Below, piece after piece: positions 53,236 through 62,676 of a DNA stretch of 64,000 nucleotides. The notes beneath the pieces are model-generated. The model did no database searches, was not told the DNA's origin, and was given only the letters and a program-made list of their open reading frames with translations. The translations under genes were made by a program, and so were the position numbers. The stretch covers positions 1 through 64,000 of the forward strand of contig CBDURO010000006.1 of NCBI GenBank assembly GCA_965369995.1, written 5' to 3'. The stretch comes from JAHJCW01 sp965369995. Lineage in GTDB: Bacteria; Fidelibacterota; Marinisomatia; Marinisomatales; JAHJCW01. The first letter of the stretch is position 1; every line of letters begins with the position of its first letter.

Positions 53236-53628
53236 TTGGCTGCAAAAATTGAAAAGAAACACAAAAAGAAGAAACGTACTGTTGAGCCGTTAGGTGTTGC
53301 TCATATAAAAGCGACATTTAACAATACTCACATAACATTAAGTGATCAGTATGGAAATGTTGTTGCTTGGTCTACAGCAGGAACTTCCGGTTTTAAGGGG
53401 TCACGGAAGAGTACAGCATATGCTGCTACATTAGCTGCGCAAAAAGCTGCAAAAGAAGCAATGGCAATGGGTTTGACAACAGTGGAGGTAAAAGTAAAAG
53501 GACCGGGATCAGGCCGTGAATCAGCTATTCGTGCATTGGCAGTAGAAGGTCTACAGATTACTTCTATTAAAGATGTAACTCCGTTACCTCATAATGGTTG
53601 TCGTCCACCCAAACGGAGACGGGTGTAA
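53236..53628 (+). CDS. rpsK: 30S ribosomal protein S11
   Basis: This 130-residue protein starts at TTG, with AAGGA at proper spacing. AHIKATFNNTHITLSD, KGPGSGRESAIRAL and the terminal PHNGCRPPKRRRV are S11 hallmarks. The short lysine-rich N-terminus is usual. Confidence 0.98.
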   Translation: MAAKIEKKHKKKKRTVEPLGVAHIKATFNNTHITLSDQYGNVVAWSTAGTSGFKGSRKSTAYAATLAAQKAAKEAMAMGLTTVEVKVKGPGSGRESAIRALAVEGLQITSIKDVTPLPHNGCRPPKRRRV

Positions 53629-53639
53629 GGAATAATAAT

Positions 53640-54257
53640 ATGGCAAAATTTACAGACTCAAAAGGAAAATTAGTCAGAAGATTTGGGGAAAATGTATTTG
53701 GAAATCCTAAATTTGACAAACTGCTTAATCGTAAAGCATATAAACCGGGACAACATGGGCAAACGCGACGTCGAAGACTTTCGAATTATGGATTACAACT
53801 GCAGGAAAAACAGAAGATTAAGTATATGTATGGTCTGCTTGAAAAGCAGTTTAGAGCTAATTTTAAAAAAGCTGATAAAATGAAAGGCGAAACAGGAACT
53901 CTAATGTTGCAATTATTAGAACGTCGTCTTGATAATGTTGTGTATAGATTAGGTTTAGCTCCTACAAGACCTGCAGCTAGACAGCTGGTAAATCATGGAC
54001 ATTTACTAGTAAATGGAAAAGCAGTAAACATACCATCTTTTTCTGTCAAACCTGGTGACGTAATAAATGTTCGAGATAAAAGTAAAAAGATGGATATAAT
54101 TCTAAACTCGATGAAACGTATCAAAGGCGATTTGGAACTTGCTTGGTTGCAACTTGATAAAGCAAAAATGCAAGGAACATTTGTTGAAATTCCCGATCGT
54201 GATCAAATGAATTTAACTTTTGATGAGCGCTTAGTTGTTGAGTTATACTCTAAATAA
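53640..54257 (+). CDS. rpsD: 30S ribosomal protein S4
   Basis: From the ATG at 53640 it has 205 residues. A frame open from 53598 would add 14 unconserved residues overlapping rpsK, and AAGGAATAATAAT before 53640 gives a ribosome site, so I start there. KPGQHGQTRRRRLSNYGLQL and the S4 domain with RLDNVVYRLGLAPTRPAARQLVNHGHLLVNG are clear. Zinc cysteines are absent. S4 is the alpha-operon repressor in E. coli. Confidence 0.97.
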   Translation: MAKFTDSKGKLVRRFGENVFGNPKFDKLLNRKAYKPGQHGQTRRRRLSNYGLQLQEKQKIKYMYGLLEKQFRANFKKADKMKGETGTLMLQLLERRLDNVVYRLGLAPTRPAARQLVNHGHLLVNGKAVNIPSFSVKPGDVINVRDKSKKMDIILNSMKRIKGDLELAWLQLDKAKMQGTFVEIPDRDQMNLTFDERLVVELYSK

Positions 54258-54280
54258 TAATAAAACAGGATAGTTGTTTA

Positions 54281-55252
54281 ATGGCACAAGAATTAGATTT
54301 GAAACTTATCGTTAATACCGATGAAATAACAGACACTTTTGGAAAGTTTAGCATTAAGCCCCTCGAAAGAGGATATGGTGTTACACTTGGAAATTCTTTA
54401 AGAAGAGTTCTATTAACTAGCATTCCGGGGGCTGCAATAACAAATGTTCGTATAGATGGAGTCTTACACGAATTCTCTACAATAGATAATGTTCGTGAGG
54501 ATGTTGCAGATATATTAATGAATCTGAAAGCTATTAGATTTAAGTTAGAAGATAATAACCCTGACAAAATAAATCTTAAGTTTAAAGGTAAACATACATT
54601 TACTGCCAAAGATATTCAGGATGCTAGTGACCAGTTTGAAGTTTTAAATCCTGATCATTATATTACGGAAATTAATGAAAATGGTGAGATGGATATTGAA
54701 CTGAGGATTGGAATTGGAAAAGGATATATTACAAGCGAGGAGAATATATTAGTAAATGCACCCGTAGATTATTTGTCGTTGGATAGTGTATTTAATCCTG
54801 TGACAAAAGTTACTTTCTCAGTTACTCCGTTGCCGGGTGAAAAAGAATCTTTAGAGGTATTAAATATAAATGTTACTACTGATGGGTCCATTTCTCCTAA
54901 AGATGCAATAAGTTATTCTGCATCTGTAATAATAGAAAATTTAAAATATATTCAAGCGATCAGTCAGCCGGAAGTATTAGAGATTACAGAACAGGTAGAT
55001 GAAGAAACTGTAACGATTAGAAAACTTCTTGCTTCAACGATCGATGAGATGGAATTATCAGTTCGTAGTTATAATTGCTTGCAAGCTGCCGGTATCAAGA
55101 ATATTGTTGATTTAGTGCAAAAAGAAGAAAATGAAATGCTCAAGTATAAGAATTTTGGACGTAAATCATTGACTGAGTTAGTTGAAAAACTAGACGAAAT
55201 GGGTTTGCATTTTGGGATGGATATAAATAAGTATACTCAAGAAGAAGCATAA
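54281..55252 (+). CDS. rpoA: RNA polymerase alpha subunit
   Basis: This 323-residue protein has an N-terminal dimerisation domain (GKFSIKPLERGYGVTLGNSLRRVLL) and, after a linker near residue 235, the C-terminal domain with ELSVRSYNCLQAAGI and KNFGRKSLTELVEKL. That domain contacts UP elements and activators. It lies between rpsD and rplQ, as in nearly all bacteria. Confidence 0.99.
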   Translation: MAQELDLKLIVNTDEITDTFGKFSIKPLERGYGVTLGNSLRRVLLTSIPGAAITNVRIDGVLHEFSTIDNVREDVADILMNLKAIRFKLEDNNPDKINLKFKGKHTFTAKDIQDASDQFEVLNPDHYITEINENGEMDIELRIGIGKGYITSEENILVNAPVDYLSLDSVFNPVTKVTFSVTPLPGEKESLEVLNINVTTDGSISPKDAISYSASVIIENLKYIQAISQPEVLEITEQVDEETVTIRKLLASTIDEMELSVRSYNCLQAAGIKNIVDLVQKEENEMLKYKNFGRKSLTELVEKLDEMGLHFGMDINKYTQEEA

Positions 55253-55262
55253 TTAACAAATA

Positions 55263-55703
55263 ATGAGACATTTAAATAGAAAGAAACGATTAGGAAGACG
55301 TACACCGAGTCAGCGTAAGGCTATGCTGAAAAATTTAGCTGTATCGTTAATTGAGCATAAAAGGATTAAGACTACACATGCTAGAGCAAAAGCATTGCGC
55401 GAGTTTATCGAACCTTTAATTACATTTGCCAAAAAAGGTGATTTACATGCACGTCGTGAAGTGCTAAAGAAAATCCATCAAAAAGACACAGTCAGCACAT
55501 TGTTTCATGAAATTGCTCCTGTTTATGCAGATAGACCGGGTGGTTATACAAGAATAATCAAACTTGGATTTCGTGATAATGATAGAGCAAAAGTTTCATT
55601 AATAGAATTAGTTGATTTTGCGGGTGTTAGCGAAAAAGAATCTGAAGAGAAACCGGATAAAAAGAAAAAGGTCAGTAAAAAGAAAGAAGAAAAATCAGAA
55701 TAA
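55263..55703 (+). CDS. rplQ: 50S ribosomal protein L17 with a lysine-rich tail
   Basis: L17 is usually 115-130 residues; this one is 146. The conserved part begins MRHLNRKKRLGRRTPSQRKAM and ends near LIELVDF. The last 25 residues (from about residue 122) are almost only Glu, Lys, Ser and Asp. It is the last gene of the supercluster, and a strong terminator follows 20 bases after the stop. Confidence 0.97.
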   Translation: MRHLNRKKRLGRRTPSQRKAMLKNLAVSLIEHKRIKTTHARAKALREFIEPLITFAKKGDLHARREVLKKIHQKDTVSTLFHEIAPVYADRPGGYTRIIKLGFRDNDRAKVSLIELVDFAGVSEKESEEKPDKKKKVSKKKEEKSE

Positions 55704-55722
55704 TTTAAATTAAAATAATTAT

Positions 55723-55754
55723 AAAAAGGGCAACTTATTTAAGTTGTCCTTTTT
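55723..55754 (+). terminator. Intrinsic terminator of the ribosomal supercluster
   Basis: AAAAAGGGCAACTT (55723-55736) and AAGTTGTCCTTTTT (55741-55754) pair over 14 positions, with one G-U, around the loop ATTT, and end in five T. It is the clearest terminator in the window, 20 bases past rplQ. Confidence 0.93.
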
Positions 55755-55822
55755 AATTTATATTATATATTATTTCATGAATATGTTTTAATGATTAAGA
55801 ATTCAAATAAAAAAACAATAAA

Positions 55823-56881
55823 ATGAATAAAAAACTATTAAAAAATATTATTCCTATAATGTTACTCAGTATGCAATTTATAATTCAAACAAGTTGTACA
55901 AAAAAAATATATGATGTTGTATATCCAATTCTAAGTGATGGACGATATGATTCTGAGTTTCCTTATAGTAATGCATCGGAGCAGTTAGAGGAAATTTCTA
56001 ATTCCATTAAAATGTTAAATTATATTGCATACTATAAAGCATATATTTTCAGTGAAAATCAAGAGGTTTTACAATCTGATATAAATAATAAGAAAATAAA
56101 AGATAAAGCTATAGACAAAGTATATTTCAGTGAAACAGTGTCAGGAACAGCAACAATTATTTTTTTTGACGGTGCAAAAGTTGGATTGTTAACTTGTGCT
56201 CATATCGGAGACTTCCCGGATACAGTCTTAACTTATTTTGAACCATTTGTGGGGCAAAATAAAAAAATCATTCAACAAATGGCTATTAAAATAAGAGAAC
56301 ATTATTATGTTAATGAAATTCCGGGGGATGGAGATTTTAAAATTGTAATAAGTAATAAAAAACGTGATTTGGCATTGCTGACTAAAAAAGCTCTTCACGA
56401 TCCATTTCAGGAGATTAAACCGTTTAAATATCCTTTCGGTGAATCTAGTGATTTAGAACTTGGAAGTTTTGTATATATTATCGGGTATCCGATGGGTCAT
56501 AAAATGATAACTAAAGGGATTGTAAGTAATAAACGTGATAAAAAAAGTGATTCATTTTTAATAGATGCTTTATTTAATCGCGGTTTCAGTGGAGGAATAA
56601 TATTGGCAATCAGAGATGGTGTACCGAATTTTGAATTAGTTGGAATGACTAAATCTGTATCTGCCAAAAATCATTATTTTTTAACTCCTGCTCCACTGAG
56701 TGGGCAATTACAATATGAACCAAATTTTCCATATACTGGTGATATTCATGTTAAAAAATTCGAAGATATCAATTATGGAATAACTTATACGATTTCTACG
56801 GATGAAATAATAGAATTTCTAAAGGAAAACGAAACACAACTTCTTCAAAAAGGTTTTAATTTTAACTATCTTACTAAATAA
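55823..56881 (+). CDS. Lipoprotein trypsin-like serine protease
   Basis: This 352-residue protein begins with a lipoprotein signal peptide whose lipobox ends at Cys25 (IQTSC). The trypsin-fold triad is visible in order: His127 in LTCAHIG, Asp182 in KRDLALL and Ser256 in GFSGG. YIIGYPMGHKMITKGIVS resembles the DegP/HtrA-type trypsin core, but no PDZ domain follows; residues 280-352 have no recognised domain. It is probably attached to a membrane facing the periplasm. It has its own position between the ribosomal terminator and hutU. The target is unknown. Confidence 0.8.
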   Translation: MNKKLLKNIIPIMLLSMQFIIQTSCTKKIYDVVYPILSDGRYDSEFPYSNASEQLEEISNSIKMLNYIAYYKAYIFSENQEVLQSDINNKKIKDKAIDKVYFSETVSGTATIIFFDGAKVGLLTCAHIGDFPDTVLTYFEPFVGQNKKIIQQMAIKIREHYYVNEIPGDGDFKIVISNKKRDLALLTKKALHDPFQEIKPFKYPFGESSDLELGSFVYIIGYPMGHKMITKGIVSNKRDKKSDSFLIDALFNRGFSGGIILAIRDGVPNFELVGMTKSVSAKNHYFLTPAPLSGQLQYEPNFPYTGDIHVKKFEDINYGITYTISTDEIIEFLKENETQLLQKGFNFNYLTK

Positions 56882-56904
56882 ATTATTAGTTTTAAGGACA
56901 ATAT

Positions 56905-58557
56905 ATGAAAAAATCTGAAATCCGTTCCCCACGAGGAAATACGTTAACTTGTAAAGGTTGGCAGCAGGAAGCTGCTTTCAGAATGATTCAGAATAATTTA
57001 GATCCTGACGTGGCAGAAAATCCTCAAGAATTAATAGTATATGGGGGTAAAGGAAAAGCAGCAAGAAATTGGGAGAGTTTTGATGCAATACTTTCTTCAT
57101 TAAAAAATCTTAATGATGATGAAACATTGTTGGTTCAATCTGGCAAACCGGTTGGTGTTTTAAAAACGCACAAAACATCACCTCGAGTTCTAATTGCCAA
57201 TTCAAATTTGGTACCAAATTGGGCAAATTGGGATCATTTTAACGAATTAGATAAGCTTGGTTTAATGATGTATGGTCAGATGACAGCAGGTAGCTGGATA
57301 TATATTGGAACACAGGGAATCTTACAAGGTACGTACGAAACCTTTGCTGAGGCTGCTAGAATGCATTTTAGTAGTGATTTGTCTGGTAAATTAGTACTTA
57401 CAGCCGGTTTAGGAGGAATGGGGGGTGCTCAGCCACTGTCGGTAACAATGAATAACGGTGTATCTATTAATATTGAGATTGATCCAACAAGAATTCAACG
57501 CCGTTTGGAAACAAAATATGTAGATATTGCAACGGAATCTTTAGAAGAAGCGTTATCAATCGCACGTGATGCGATGATAAAGAAGAAAGGGTTATCAATC
57601 GGTTTGTTAGGTAATGCTGCAGATATTATTCCGCAAGTAGCAAAGATGGGTATAGTACCTGATATAGTGACCGATCAAACTTCAGCACATGATGAATTAG
57701 ATGGTTATGTACCAAACAACATGACATATAACGAAGCTTTGACTTTGCGCAAATCAAATCCTGAAAAATATATTAAAGAAAGTTTTCGATCTATGGCAGA
57801 ACACGTAAATGGTATTCTTAAATTAAAAGAAATGGGATCGATATGCTTTGATTATGGCAATAATTTACGCGGTCAAGCAAAAAAGGCCGGTGTTGAGAAC
57901 GCTTTTGATTATCCCGGTTTTGTTCCGGCTTATATTCGTCCATTATTTTGTGAAGGTAAGGGACCATTCCGGTGGGTGGCATTATCAGGTGATCCTGAAG
58001 ATATTTATAAAACCGATGAAAAAGTAAAAGAATTATTTCCTGATGATAAATCACTGCTAACGTGGATTGAATTAGCAAAAGAAAAAGTACAATTTCAAGG
58101 ATTACCATCCAGGATTTGTTGGCTTGGCTATAACCAGCGTGCAAAATTTGGTGTAGAGTTGAATAAGATGGTTGCTTCAGGTGAATTGAGTGCACCAATT
58201 GTAATCGGCAGAGATCACTTAGATTGTGGATCGGTAGCATCGCCATATCGTGAAACGGAAGCGATGAAAGACGGATCCGACGCAGTGGCTGATTGGCCTT
58301 TACTAAATGCTATGGTAAATGTAGCTAGTGGGGCGAGTTGGGTTTCTATTCATCACGGGGGAGGCGTTGGGATGGGACTCGCCATACATGCCGGGCAAGT
58401 AATAGTTGCCGATGGAACTCCCGAAATGGAAATTAGATTAAAAAGAGTTCTAACTAATGATCCGGGAACAGGAATATTACGTCACGCTGATGCGACCTAT
58501 GAAAAAGCAATCAACAGTGCAAAAGAGTGGAAAATTAACATACCACTTATGAAATAA
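56905..58557 (+). CDS. hutU: Urocanate hydratase
   Basis: This 550-residue enzyme catalyses step 2 of histidine breakdown, urocanate to imidazolonepropionate, with tightly bound NAD. The NAD-binding GLGGMGGAQP is at about residues 167-176. YGGKGKAARNWESFDAI, NSNLVPNWANWDHFNELD and GPFRWVALSGDPEDI are diagnostic. The AAGGA ribosome site is seven bases before the ATG. hutI follows seven bases after the stop. hutH and a formiminoglutamate hydrolase are not in the window. Confidence 0.98.
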   Translation: MKKSEIRSPRGNTLTCKGWQQEAAFRMIQNNLDPDVAENPQELIVYGGKGKAARNWESFDAILSSLKNLNDDETLLVQSGKPVGVLKTHKTSPRVLIANSNLVPNWANWDHFNELDKLGLMMYGQMTAGSWIYIGTQGILQGTYETFAEAARMHFSSDLSGKLVLTAGLGGMGGAQPLSVTMNNGVSINIEIDPTRIQRRLETKYVDIATESLEEALSIARDAMIKKKGLSIGLLGNAADIIPQVAKMGIVPDIVTDQTSAHDELDGYVPNNMTYNEALTLRKSNPEKYIKESFRSMAEHVNGILKLKEMGSICFDYGNNLRGQAKKAGVENAFDYPGFVPAYIRPLFCEGKGPFRWVALSGDPEDIYKTDEKVKELFPDDKSLLTWIELAKEKVQFQGLPSRICWLGYNQRAKFGVELNKMVASGELSAPIVIGRDHLDCGSVASPYRETEAMKDGSDAVADWPLLNAMVNVASGASWVSIHHGGGVGMGLAIHAGQVIVADGTPEMEIRLKRVLTNDPGTGILRHADATYEKAINSAKEWKINIPLMK

Positions 58558-58564
58558 ATTTAAT

Positions 58565-59767
58565 ATGTCTAAAATTAAATTAACGAATATTGGAAGCATC
58601 GCAACTTACAATAGTTACTCAAAAACTATTGATAATATAAAAGATAGTGACATATTGATTAATTATGGTTTAATTGAGAAAATTGAAAATAACATAAATG
58701 GTGATTATGAAATATTTGATTGTCAAAATAGATTAATCACACCCGGATTTGTCGATCCGCATACTCATCCGGTATTTCATCGTGGTAGAGAAGAAGAATT
58801 TGGACAACGTGTACAGGGCGCAACGTATCAGGAAATCGCAGAAAAAGGTGGTGGGATTAACAGTAGCATCAATGGTGTCAGAAATGCTACAACTGATGAG
58901 CTCACTCAGGCTGTGATGCATAGAATGGATCGTTTCCTAAAATTAGGAACTACTACTATTGAAGCAAAAAGCGGTTATGGATTGAACGTAGAATCTGAAT
59001 TGAAGTCATTAGAAGTGTTAGATATCGTTAATAAAAATCATGCAATAGACATTATTCCAACCTTTTTAGGAGCACATGCTATACCACCGGAACACAAAAA
59101 TAATCCTGATGATTACATAGATTTAATTTGTAATGAAATGATTCCCGCTGTAGCAGAACAGGGTATCGCAAAATATTGCGATGTTTTTTGCGAAAATGGT
59201 TATTTTAGTGTAACTCAAGCTAGAAGAATCCTAACAACTGCAAATAAACATGGTTTAGTACCACGTTTGCACGCTGATGAATTTGAAGATTCCGGCGCTG
59301 CCGAATTAGCTGCTGAATTGAGAGCAGTTTCTGCTGACCATTTAATGGCTGTAAGCGATGTAGGCATTGCCAAAATGGCTGATGCAAATGTGATTGCGAC
59401 TTTATTACCGGGAACTACTTATTTCCTCGGATCCACTAATTATGCACCGGTAAAAAAATTAATTAATGCAGGAGTTACAATCGCTTTAGCGACTGATTTT
59501 AATCCCGGAAGCTGCCATATACAATCCATGCCATTTATTATATCATTGGCGTGCATTTACTTGGGGATGTCCGTAGAAGACGTATTAATGGCTGTTACAT
59601 ATAATTCTGCAAGCACTCTAAACCTCGAAAATGAAATTGGGTCAATTGAAGTTGGTAAAAAGGCGGATTTAGTAATTTGGGATTTAGAAAAATTAATTGA
59701 AATACCTTATAATGTGACAGACGTGCCAATTAGGAAGGTCATGAAAAATGGACAATTTATCAATTAA
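58565..59767 (+). CDS. hutI: Imidazolonepropionase
   Basis: This 400-residue amidohydrolase carries out step 3 of histidine breakdown, giving N-formimino-glutamate. Metal and substrate motifs are VDPHTHPVFHRGRE (HxH), KSGYGL, LGAHAIPPE, LHADEFEDSGAAEL and ATDFNPGSCHIQSM. It is co-directional with hutU. Its stop codon overlaps that of the convergent PHP gene within TTAA. Confidence 0.98.
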   Translation: MSKIKLTNIGSIATYNSYSKTIDNIKDSDILINYGLIEKIENNINGDYEIFDCQNRLITPGFVDPHTHPVFHRGREEEFGQRVQGATYQEIAEKGGGINSSINGVRNATTDELTQAVMHRMDRFLKLGTTTIEAKSGYGLNVESELKSLEVLDIVNKNHAIDIIPTFLGAHAIPPEHKNNPDDYIDLICNEMIPAVAEQGIAKYCDVFCENGYFSVTQARRILTTANKHGLVPRLHADEFEDSGAAELAAELRAVSADHLMAVSDVGIAKMADANVIATLLPGTTYFLGSTNYAPVKKLINAGVTIALATDFNPGSCHIQSMPFIISLACIYLGMSVEDVLMAVTYNSASTLNLENEIGSIEVGKKADLVIWDLEKLIEIPYNVTDVPIRKVMKNGQFIN

Positions 59768-61368
59768 ATTGTGGGTTCAATCCATATTGGATTTGTTAAA
59801 CAATATTTTTCTTTCTCAGTCTTAAGTCCAATTCTGATATATCCCGATTCATTGACCCATTGTATTTCTTTATTTACTAATTCGTAAATAGAATTTTTAC
59901 TCCAATAAATTGTATCAATTATCTCTTCTGCAAAGGCGCCAAATAGTCCCTTATAGATTATTGCTTTACGCAGAAAACCGAAAGATCTCGAAGAGAAAAA
60001 TTCAAATCTTATATTTAGGGATGAGGATCTAATAGTATCTCCATAAGAGAATTTATCATTAATTATTGTTTTTATAGCAGGGCCGTCGGTTATTATACAT
60101 TTACCTACTTTTAAGTTTGTAACGATATCATTTACATTTAAATCGCAATTATTCATTAGTCCGGTGCGACATTTCCCCAATATGTAACTATCATTTTGTT
60201 TAGTAAATAACATCGGAAAATTTGCTTGGTGATAACGATTGAAATTTCCATGTGCATCGTTCCCGGCATAGATATATATTTTCTTGCCGGATAGAAGTAG
60301 TTTAATCCATGTATTTAATTGTTCATTTAGTATATGTTGAATTTTACCATTTAAAATTTGTAATCCGGTTAAATTAGGATTATTGCAATCGTCTTTTGAC
60401 CAACTACCTCTGTTCAGTAATACTTGATGTGGTTTTGGGAATATGTAAAAAGGATGTGCTGCAAGTACTAAAGAATCATCGGTTTGCATATTAATTACTT
60501 CTTCCACAGTGTGTTCTGAATATCTCTTTAGTGATTTTTCCCCACTATCGCCGGAACCGGGAATAAAATTTGGATTATTCAACATAAGTGTATGAACAAT
60601 TTTTCCATTTTTATTTTGAGCGGAGATTTCTTCTCCGGGGATTAATAAAGTGCCTGGTTCCCCATTCAGCGTTTTAATTTCACATCGTGAATCATTCCAC
60701 TTTTTCAATTTGGGATCAGATTCCTTCCACGAACTGTATTTATCATCGAGGTCATAAGAGTGATCTGTAATTGCAAGAAAATCTAATCCTAATGCAGTTG
60801 CAGCACTTTTGGTGGATTTTAACGGAGCGCCGAATTCAACATAATCCTCAGTATAGTTTGAATGATAATGTAAATCGCCCCATAGAAAAAATTCTGAACC
60901 GGGTAGTGGATCTTTATCAACTTGTGTGATAAGAGGAAGTACTTCAGAAGTTTTTACATTATGATTTATAACACTCCGCTTTTTTCCATTTTGTTCAAAA
61001 AATATTTCACACCAAATTTTTAAATCACCGGAAAGGACCGAATGATCTATATAATAAATTTCTTCAAACCATAGTTCGTTCAGTTTTTTATTGTATTTAT
61101 AATCGAATTCCAAAGTAAGATCATTTTCGCTTATTATCTTTATGTTAACGTTTTTTAAAGTAATTGGATATTTATCGGCATCCTTAATTATCAATGAGAT
61201 TGGTAAATCTTGCCCGGGACCAATTCGGTGGGGAGCATCAGCATATATTTCAGGTTCTCTTTTAAAGTAACGACTAAATGAAAAATACTTTAATTTGTAA
61301 TGGATTTCTAAATATCCTATTATTAGAAATAGTGACCAAATAAATGATATATTATTGTTACTAAACAT
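59764..61368 (-). CDS. Membrane-anchored PHP-type (CehA/McbA-like) metallohydrolase
   Basis: This 534-residue protein has an N-terminal hydrophobic segment (about residues 8-20). A beta-rich region of no recognised family spans about 45-140. Then comes a PHP domain: GDLHYHSNYTED (His167, His169), LDFLAITDHSYD (201-203), LIPGEEIS, AAHPF and AGNDAHG. These are the metal-binding motifs of the CehA/McbA group, whose members cleave phosphoesters or carbamates. The C-terminal domain is beta-rich. The substrate is unknown. It lies nine bases after the radical SAM gene on the same strand, so the two are probably one operon. Confidence 0.78.
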   Translation of the reverse strand: MFSNNNISFIWSLFLIIGYLEIHYKLKYFSFSRYFKREPEIYADAPHRIGPGQDLPISLIIKDADKYPITLKNVNIKIISENDLTLEFDYKYNKKLNELWFEEIYYIDHSVLSGDLKIWCEIFFEQNGKKRSVINHNVKTSEVLPLITQVDKDPLPGSEFFLWGDLHYHSNYTEDYVEFGAPLKSTKSAATALGLDFLAITDHSYDLDDKYSSWKESDPKLKKWNDSRCEIKTLNGEPGTLLIPGEEISAQNKNGKIVHTLMLNNPNFIPGSGDSGEKSLKRYSEHTVEEVINMQTDDSLVLAAHPFYIFPKPHQVLLNRGSWSKDDCNNPNLTGLQILNGKIQHILNEQLNTWIKLLLSGKKIYIYAGNDAHGNFNRYHQANFPMLFTKQNDSYILGKCRTGLMNNCDLNVNDIVTNLKVGKCIITDGPAIKTIINDKFSYGDTIRSSSLNIRFEFFSSRSFGFLRKAIIYKGLFGAFAEEIIDTIYWSKNSIYELVNKEIQWVNESGYIRIGLKTEKEKYCLTNPIWIEPTI

Positions 61369-61377
61369 TAATAATTA

Positions 61378-62562
61378 TTAATAGAAAAATTGATTTATAT
61401 CATAAATTGATATTTGTATGTGTGCGTATTGCTTTTTTAATTTAGACTTAAATTCATTAGACCAATAGCGTATTTCTTGTCTTGTAGGTAATGGTATGCT
61501 TTGCTCAGCCATTGATTTTTCGTAGCTTGAATTTGTTTCGTATAGCTCAGATAAATAAATAATATCACCTTTCCCAAGTGGTAATTGTTCTAACAATATT
61601 AATGATTCGATTAGGTGTTTTTCAGAATATTTACTTCCACCAGCCCCAATTAAGAATATTATCCCAACATTAATATTACCCTTTTTTAAATTATGCGTTA
61701 ATTTAATTATATCTTTATTTAACTGATGTTTGTTCAAGAATAACATTAGGTCACTATTCCCTGACTCAACTCCTAAATATACTCTTTTTATACCTAGCTT
61801 ATTTAATTGCTTAAAATCATTTGCAGACTTCTTTAAACCGGTGAATACATCTATGAAAGAATAAATATTTTTAAATTGTGGAAATTTATTATGGATTAAT
61901 TTTAATCCTGATATGAGTCGTTTTTGAGGAACTGCAAGGGCGTTGGCATCTGCTAGAAAAATCGATTTACGTAAATTGATTCCTTCACCGAAAAATGATT
62001 TCACTTTACTAAAGTGAAGTTCTAAGTCATTAGTAGATTTGATTTTAAAAGGACGATCACGATAAAAATTGCAAAAAGTACATTGATTATAATTGCATCC
62101 TTCCGTCATTTGTATTACCAATGACATATATTGATCGGGTGGAAGAATAGAAATCGGTAAGTAAATATTTTCAAATTCTTTTGCGCTATTTTGAAGAGCT
62201 ATAGAATCCATTCTCAATATATTATCTAAAGGGATATGAAAAATATTTGGTAAACTATCTTGATTATTTCTAATTAATATATGTGATTGTTCAATTAATG
62301 GTTTTATTTCATCAATAGGAATCTTATTGATATTGCGAAAATGTTCACCCTCAATGGTAGATCGTAATTTTAAATAATAATTGTTATTTAAAGTGCGTCT
62401 ATAGTTCTTGTGGTCTATGAACATACCGACTAATCGTCCTTCGAGATCAAAAGTCCAAAGATTATTTTGTGGTTCCTCAAAAATATTAATTGCATTCTCT
62501 TTCAAAGTAAAAGTAATGCTTTTATCAGAGGTCAATTGTACTTTTTCAATTATTGTATTCAT
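61378..62562 (-). CDS. Radical SAM protein
   Basis: This 394-residue protein has an iron-sulfur motif, EGCNYNQCTFCNFY (Cys156, Cys161, Cys164), with CX4CX2C spacing as in a subset of radical SAM families. SIFLADANAL, YLGVESGNSDLMLFLNK and VGIIFLIGAGG are typical TIM-barrel strands and match Elp3/HemN-like branches. The first 140 residues form an additional domain, with DLEGRLVGMFID, that I do not recognise. The product is unknown. It precedes the PHP gene on the same strand and is divergent from the amidotransferase gene. Confidence 0.8.
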   Translation of the reverse strand: MNTIIEKVQLTSDKSITFTLKENAINIFEEPQNNLWTFDLEGRLVGMFIDHKNYRRTLNNNYYLKLRSTIEGEHFRNINKIPIDEIKPLIEQSHILIRNNQDSLPNIFHIPLDNILRMDSIALQNSAKEFENIYLPISILPPDQYMSLVIQMTEGCNYNQCTFCNFYRDRPFKIKSTNDLELHFSKVKSFFGEGINLRKSIFLADANALAVPQKRLISGLKLIHNKFPQFKNIYSFIDVFTGLKKSANDFKQLNKLGIKRVYLGVESGNSDLMLFLNKHQLNKDIIKLTHNLKKGNINVGIIFLIGAGGSKYSEKHLIESLILLEQLPLGKGDIIYLSELYETNSSYEKSMAEQSIPLPTRQEIRYWSNEFKSKLKKQYAHIQISIYDINQFFY

Positions 62563-62676
62563 TTCTACATAAAAATTAAGGAATAAAGGGTTACAAATTG
62601 TATTGTGCTTTTAAATATTTATTATGAAAAGCTAGTGCTAATTTTAAAACAAATTTTGATAACTGATAAGAATAAA

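Noticed and set aside
53598..53639. Longer N-terminus for ribosomal protein S4
   Set aside because: The extra 14 residues overlap the end of rpsK in another frame and are not S4-like; the ATG at 53640 has the ribosome site.
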